From an uncultured Bacilli bacterium (GTDB lineage: Bacteria > Bacillota_I > Bacilli_A > RF39 > UBA660), in assembly GCA_947627675.1 (NCBI GenBank), contig CANQWY010000007.1, positions 1 through 40,842 of the forward strand: a stretch of DNA of 40,842 bases, written 5' to 3'. Shown here one piece after another: positions 37,010-40,842 of this stretch. Each line of letters starts with the position of its first letter. The first letter of the stretch is position 1. The position numbers were made by a program, and so were the translations under genes. Under the pieces are notes generated by a model. That model worked only from the letters and a program-made list of their open reading frames with translations, was not told the DNA's origin and did no database searches.

Positions 37010-37570
37010 TTAATAATCTTTAGTATTTATTTTTTTAATTAATCTTTTATGAACTGGCCTTATAAAATCAACAATGCTATTGTCTATCGCCTCTTCGAAT
37101 GTAATCCATTTAACACCTTTACTTTCATCTTCTCTATAAGTTAATGGCTCTTTATCATCCGCTTCCAATAAGTATACAACATCTAAATGAGTATGTGCTG
37201 GAACATATTTTCCTCTTTTTACATGCCCAATAGTTGGAGATGCTGCAATGGCAAAAATTGAGTTATCCAATACTTTCGTTTTTAAACCAGTTTCTTCTTC
37301 TACTTCACGAATTGCAACAGATAAAAGATTTGCATCTCCATCTGCATGTCCGCCCGGAAAAATCCATGCATCATATATATTGTGATATACAACAAGCATT
37401 TTTGTTCGATCTTTATTAACCACAAATCCAGAAGCTGTGAAATGTCCGAATTCGTTTTCTCTAGTTAAAACATCTTTAAATGTATCCATCCATTTTAATA
37501 AATATTCTTTAATTTTTTCCTCTGCTTCATCAAAAGGAACATAGTTTTCTATTTGATCTTTCAAATTCAT
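37010..37570 (-). CDS. Nudix hydrolase (family with GGHADGD motif)
   Basis: The 186-residue protein contains IFPGGHADGDANLLSVAIRE followed by VEEETGL, the Nudix box GX5EX7REUXEEXGU. The first Glu of the box is Ala; the metal-binding REVEEE core is intact. The substrate is not evident. The start codon is within 4 nt of the stop of the preceding deoxyribosyltransferase-like gene, so the two are coupled (ATG overlapping TAA). It is the last gene of a three-gene nucleotide-related unit. Confidence 0.85.
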   Translation of the reverse strand: MNLKDQIENYVPFDEAEEKIKEYLLKWMDTFKDVLTRENEFGHFTASGFVVNKDRTKMLVVYHNIYDAWIFPGGHADGDANLLSVAIREVEEETGLKTKVLDNSIFAIAASPTIGHVKRGKYVPAHTHLDVVYLLEADDKEPLTYREDESKGVKWITFEEAIDNSIVDFIRPVHKRLIKKINTKDY

Positions 37571-37970
37571 TATTTTGCCTCCTCAAATAATTTTATCCAT
37601 CCAAGTTCTAGCCATAAATTAATTTCATTATAGCATTCTACATCTCTACTTGGCATTTTTAAAACTACTAATTCAATATCTTTATTATAAATCAATTTTT
37701 GAGTAAGTCCAAAGAGCAATTCAGCATAAGCTTCATATCCAATATATCCAACTATATCATTTTTATCTTCATTCATTATAAACAACACATCTGTTTTAAC
37801 AATATTTTGAAAAAATTCAATATGTATATTTGGATATAATTCCATAAATCTTTGTTCTTCAATCAATTTTGGATAATCTAAAATTTCGTAATTATTTCTT
37901 TGAAAGAAATCTAACCAACTACTCACTTTTTTTCAAGTTTAGCACTTCCTGCAATAACTATCTTTTTCAT
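37570..37970 (-). CDS. Nucleoside 2-deoxyribosyltransferase-like protein, split by a -1 frameshift
   Basis: An ATG at 37970 with a good AGAGAGGTAAT site opens MKKIVIAGSAKLEKK and meets TGA at 37923-37925. The rest of the protein (SSWLDFFQRNNYEILDYPKL...FIMNEDKN...NLWLELGWIKLFEEAK) continues in the -1 frame. At the junction lies A AAA AAG TGA, a canonical slippery heptamer in the zero frame. The joined product is about 133 residues. Read as a pseudogene, it has lost one A from a run; read as programmed, it makes a full protein by slippage. The GTG overlapping the TGA could also restart translation. A related fragment is at 31560-31700. Confidence 0.6.
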
Positions 37971-37981
37971 ATTACCTCTCT

Positions 37982-38305
37982 TTAATTACTATCAGTATTA
38001 TTTATAATATCAGTATAATAAATGATTTCCTTATTTAAGGATTTAGCAAATTCGATTTCACTTTTTGTACTATTTCCAATATAATTATTTACATTTATAA
38101 CCAAAATAGCATCTGCTAATTTTATTTTTTCTTTATGCATTTTATCAAGCATTTGTGATTCTTCTGCTGTAAAATCATCCTTACTAGCTTTATTAGGATT
38201 ATAGACAGGAACTAACATACAATTTCCTTGCAATTCCATTTTTTCTGCTATTTCCATCATTTCTTTCACGAATTTTAAACTACCACATACAGTTATAATT
38301 TTCAT
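37982..38305 (-). CDS. Small nucleoside 2-deoxyribosyltransferase-like/DUF4406 protein
   Basis: The 107-residue protein starts MKIITVCGSLKFVKEMMEIA; the CGS-Lys-Phe motif and the later LADAILVINVNNYIGNSTKS and EIEFAKSLNKEIIYY are typical of the deoxyribosyltransferase-like fold. These proteins bind nucleotides or nucleosides; activity cannot be assigned. It is the first gene of the unit that continues into the split gene and the Nudix gene. A TGTTATAAT extended -10 (38328-38333) and GGAGG precede it. Confidence 0.72.
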   Translation of the reverse strand: MKIITVCGSLKFVKEMMEIAEKMELQGNCMLVPVYNPNKASKDDFTAEESQMLDKMHKEKIKLADAILVINVNNYIGNSTKSEIEFAKSLNKEIIYYTDIINNTDSN

Positions 38306-38694
38306 TAAATACCTCCTTACATATAAAATTATAACAAAATTCGAGTTATTTTGATATATGTTTATATTACTATAATCAATACAAATACTTACTTACAATG
38401 TTATCCTAAAATGCATCATTAAACATCTCTTTATTTTATTAGAATTTATCAAAATTTTGGAGGCATTTTGAGTTTTTAGTATATTTTTTTGAATTATTTA
38501 AAATAAAATACTTGGCAAACCACTATAAAACCTATTACTTTCCACAACATCATTTATATTTCTTAACACCGTCACAAATTCAGTGTGATCTCATATTATC
38601 CTATTTATGGTATATATAGTATTATAAGATCCATATTACTTTTATTTCCTAAATTAAATGAAGAAATTTTCAATATCCGTTTACTACATTTATA
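38306..38694. other. Intergenic stretch with a SEC-C remnant
   Basis: Besides the promoter next to 38305 and the remnant at 38535-38576 no gene is seen. Confidence 0.5.
38535..38576 (-). pseudogene. Decayed SEC-C tail, copy 1
   Basis: On the minus strand the codons read C-D-G-V-K-K-Y-K-stop-C-C-G-K-stop, a damaged version of the SEC-C zinc motif CPCGSGKKYKxCCGK that ends SecA and many small proteins. Upstream codons are also broken by stops. Confidence 0.6.
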
Positions 38695-39093
38695 TTATTG
38701 CACTAATTGATATAAATATCTTTTATAATCATTAGTGTCAAATGATCCATTTTTTAAATATATTAAATCTTGATTTCCTATTTCCACTAGAGTAAACAAA
38801 ACTTTATCATTGTAATCATAGCAAACATAATATAAATGGGCAGTGCTTCCAGTATTTTGATTAACTTTTTTATATTTTAAATTCTTATAATGTTTTATAA
38901 AGTCATCAACTAAATAATCATCTTCTTGAATTAAAGCTCCACCAGTCTTTACATAAGATATATTGTTCATATTTATATTCAATATTTCCTCAATAGTATG
39001 ATAATTATTATCTCTTCGTGTGAGAACAAGGAAAATTGCTATTATTACAATTCCTATTAAAATTACGAAGATATAACTTTTTTTCAAATTCAA
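38695..39093 (-). CDS. Hypothetical membrane-anchored protein
   Basis: The 132-residue protein has an N-terminal hydrophobic helix (SYIFVILIGIVIIAIFLVLT) after MNLKK, without a clear signal-peptidase or lipobox site, then a soluble domain of about 105 residues outside the cell. The domain (HTIEEILNINMNNISYVKTG ... YYVCYDYNDKVLFTLVEIGN) has alternating beta-like stretches. No family is recognised. It lies alone among gene remnants. Confidence 0.6.
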   Translation of the reverse strand: MNLKKSYIFVILIGIVIIAIFLVLTRRDNNYHTIEEILNINMNNISYVKTGGALIQEDDYLVDDFIKHYKNLKYKKVNQNTGSTAHLYYVCYDYNDKVLFTLVEIGNQDLIYLKNGSFDTNDYKRYLYQLVQ

Positions 39094-39289
39094 TTATATC
39101 ACTCCTAACATTTCCAAATCAGATATTTTTATGTTTTTTCATCATTTTCAAAAACGAGGAAAAAATGAGGAAATTTTTAAATTTCTATATTATTTTTGGA
39201 CTTTTAATTACTCACAAAACTTTATAAGATCTACTAGTTACGACAGTTATTAGACACAAAAGTAGTAACAATTACAATATTATAAGTAT

Positions 39290-39472
39290 TTAATATGTGA
39301 TATAATAGTCCGCTTTAAAACAATGATGAGATCTGGTGGTAGCAGGTTTGTTTATCAATTTTTCCTTATAATCTTTATATATTACTTTAATTAGCTCTTT
39401 TAATATGGGATTTTTAATACTTTCACTATATTTAATACATTAATTATATATATCATTTAAATTAATTTCCAT
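39290..39472 (-). pseudogene. Fragment of an HD-domain (YhaM-like) phosphohydrolase
   Basis: From an ATG at 39472 the minus strand reads MEINLNDIYN, an in-frame TAA, then KYSESIKNPILKELIKVIYK, DYKEKLINKPATTRSHHCFK and a stop. PA-x(4)-HH-x preceded by YKEKL matches the start of the HD domain of YhaM-type 3'-5' exoribonucleases (usually PAAxxxHHAYxGGL). Everything after the HH motif is lost. The match is short, so the family call is moderate. Confidence 0.5.
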
Positions 39473-39714
39473 ATTCTCTTCACCCACACATCTAAAATAA
39501 ATAATTCCAATTTTTGTTATATTCCTTAATAAAACTTTTTAAAATCTAATAAAAAATGGCCTCATTGGTGAACACTTGATTTTAATAATTTTTTTGACAT
39601 TTTTGAGAGCATTTTAATTTTTTTGTGCACATTTTGAACATATTTTTTAATTTTTAGAGTATTTTTTATGATTTTTTTCAAAAGCCTATGCCTCAGAAAC
39701 CTTTATCAAATTTA

Positions 39715-39756
39715 CTACTCTCCACAAAAAATTTTATATTTTTTACCACTGCCACA
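39715..39756 (-). pseudogene. Decayed SEC-C tail, copy 2
   Basis: The minus strand reads A-C-G-S-G-K-K-Y-K-I-F-C-G-E-stop, preceded by an in-frame TGA. It is a better-preserved SEC-C motif, lacking the first Cys pair and one of the last two Cys. Confidence 0.65.
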
Positions 39757-39854
39757 AGCTGATCATATTCCAGTATTTATGTTATTTATTATATTATTGT
39801 TACTATAAATATTTTTTCATTTGTAAACATTGTTTGCATCCATTTACTAATTTT

Positions 39855-40460
39855 TTATCTTGTCTTTTTATTTACTTTATTAATATATATTTCTATTAAA
39901 TCTGGATCATTTTGATTTTCAGGTAAATTATCTAAATCAAAAAATTCCATATTCTTAGATTCATTATCCCATTTTAATTCCCCAGAATAATCTCTAACAC
40001 AATATAATGCTGTATTGTTTATTACTACATCCCCATTTGGATAATCATTTCTTCTAGTTGATCCTGATACTATATCTATTAATTCTAGATCTTCTTCCTT
40101 AACATCTAGATTCGTCTCTTCTTTTATTTCTCTAATAATAGTATCTTGAAATCTTTCGCCCAATTCTTGACATCCACCAGGAAGTCCCCATTTATCTCTA
40201 TCAGCTCTACTTTGTAATAGTATTTGTCCTTTATCATTAACAATGATTGCAGCGGCTCCATCTTGTAATAAAACAAATTTATGTTTAAGAACCCCCATAC
40301 ATAATCTTGTAAATACAGGATACCCTATAATATTACTTAACTCTATAATTTCATCAGCTGAAAGTGGCTCAATAATTTTTATTAGTTCTTCATATGATAA
40401 ATTTCTTTGGTCTTGTATTGATAATTTTCTTATTTTATCTATTACTTCTTTATTTGACAT
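39855..40460 (-). CDS. Nudix hydrolase with N-terminal extension
   Basis: The start at 40460 (MSNKEVIDKIRKLSIQDQRN) follows AAAGGAG; the upstream extension has no ribosome binding site. About 85 residues of helical N-terminal domain (SYEELIKIIEPLSADEIIEL) precede the Nudix domain. The box reads GLPGGCQELGERFQDTIIRE then IKEETNLD, with all catalytic Glu present and Asn in place of the last Gly. Substrate unknown. A SEC-C remnant lies upstream and another downstream. Confidence 0.82.
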   Translation of the reverse strand: MSNKEVIDKIRKLSIQDQRNLSYEELIKIIEPLSADEIIELSNIIGYPVFTRLCMGVLKHKFVLLQDGAAAIIVNDKGQILLQSRADRDKWGLPGGCQELGERFQDTIIREIKEETNLDVKEEDLELIDIVSGSTRRNDYPNGDVVINNTALYCVRDYSGELKWDNESKNMEFFDLDNLPENQNDPDLIEIYINKVNKKTR

Positions 40461-40566
40461 TTGTCCATCTACTCCTTTCAAATGAAAATCGTCATTTTTT
40501 AAATTTTTGACATTTTTTAAAGACAATTATTGTCATTAAAATACTTTATTTATGTGTTTTTTATTA

Positions 40567-40608
40567 TTATTTTCCATAACAATTTTTATATTTCTTTCCC
40601 GAACCACA
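40567..40608 (-). pseudogene. Decayed SEC-C tail, copy 3
   Basis: The minus strand reads C-G-S-G-K-K-Y-K-N-C-Y-G-K-stop, nearly the consensus SEC-C ending with one Cys changed to Tyr. A stop codon lies shortly upstream in frame. Confidence 0.65.
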
Positions 40609-40674
40609 AGTTTCTTATAGTTTAGTACATATATTATTTATAGTATTATCACTATTATTGGTATTTCAAGTAAT

Positions 40675-40772
40675 TTTGTGTCTGGCAACAATAGTATTTA
40701 TGGTATTTATAATAAATATTCACAAAACGGGAACAAATTGGGAACATTATTATAATTCGCTTACAAATTTAT
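40675..40772. repeat. Dispersed repeat, copy 2
   Basis: It shares with 35077-35171 the segment GGGAACAAATTGGGAACAT followed by a TTAT/ATTCG/TTA pattern, and the CTGGCAACAATAGTATTTA part. The two copies are about 5.6 kb apart and in the same orientation. Confidence 0.6.
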
Positions 40773-40842
40773 TGTACCAAATTTCTGACGAAAAGTCCCT
40801 AGTTATAAATAAAAATCTTGCAAAATAAAAAGTGTTAGACTA

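Larger units (their letters stand above)
39094..39854. other. 761-bp stretch holding gene remnants only
   Basis: It holds the HD-domain fragment (39290-39472) and SEC-C tail copy 2 (39715-39756). A plus-strand TATAAT at about 39301 lies within the HD fragment and is probably not a promoter. Low-complexity T runs fill the rest. Confidence 0.5.
40461..40842. other. End of window: SEC-C remnant and repeat, no intact gene
   Basis: A palindrome GACAATTATTGTC lies near 40522-40534 upstream of the Nudix gene and may be an operator. The rest holds SEC-C tail copy 3 and dispersed-repeat copy 2. Confidence 0.45.

Noticed and set aside
39295-39440. Plus-strand promoter TATAAT with short frame MMRSGGSRF
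   Set aside because: The opposite strand encodes an HD-domain remnant over the same bases, which explains the composition better.
1-40842. CRISPR arrays, tRNA and rRNA genes
   Set aside because: No regularly spaced direct repeats and no tRNA T-loop or rRNA-like stretches were recognised by eye.

Overview
The window is low-GC chromosomal DNA (mostly A+T at third codon positions, SigA-type promoters with 16-17 nt spacers, strong GGAGG ribosome binding sites). The core gene order is that of Bacilli: clpC, cysS, mrnC, rlmB, a sigma-H-like gene, secE, nusG, rplK, rplA, rplJ, rplL, a ybxB-type methyltransferase, rpoB, rpoC, then rpsL, rpsG, fusA, tuf. Divergent SigH and SecE, a naturally Asn-substituted rifampicin site in RpoB and near absence of TGA stops point to a Mollicutes-like or RF39/Erysipelotrichales-type gut lineage. 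That placement is inference; no 16S gene is in the window. Almost every gene lies on the minus strand, so the order runs right to left.

Positions 1-4588 hold the str operon (rpsL-rpsG-fusA-tuf) with its promoter, an internal tuf promoter and a terminator. In many Bacilli rpoC is followed closely by the str operon. Here about 4.2 kb separates them: an IS3-family element (4849-6276) inside the end hairpin of a decayed IS200-type element, a truncated collagen-like peptide gene, a LOG/SLOG-fold protein gene and a 53-residue prepilin-like membrane peptide gene.

Positions 8638-20178 hold the transcription and ribosomal-protein block in at least four transcription units: secE-nusG, rplK-rplA with a structured leader, rplJ-rplL with an L10 leader, and methyltransferase-rpoB-rpoC with an attenuator-like hairpin at the mRNA 5' end. 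Several start codons are GTG or TTG, chosen by ribosome binding site position. Positions 20191-26394 carry an unusual tail-anchored protein with a kinase-loop-like motif, a divergent sigma factor, rlmB, mrnC, cysS and clpC (without ctsR/mcsAB beside it).

Positions 26470-31468 hold a YfcC/AbgT-type permease, a LysM plus SpoIID-like/peptidoglycan-binding pair, and a large FAD-dependent dehydrogenase. From 31.5 kb on the sequence becomes accessory: a truncated histidine phosphatase, an ABC exporter with an AraC-type regulator, a PHP phosphoesterase divergent from a LysR regulator, and a group of nucleotide-related genes (two Nudix hydrolases and two deoxyribosyltransferase-like proteins, one split by a -1 frameshift at a canonical slippery heptamer). 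Between these lie gene remnants: a paralogue fragment, an HD-domain fragment, three decayed SEC-C metal-binding tails and a dispersed repeat. No tRNA, rRNA or CRISPR array was seen.
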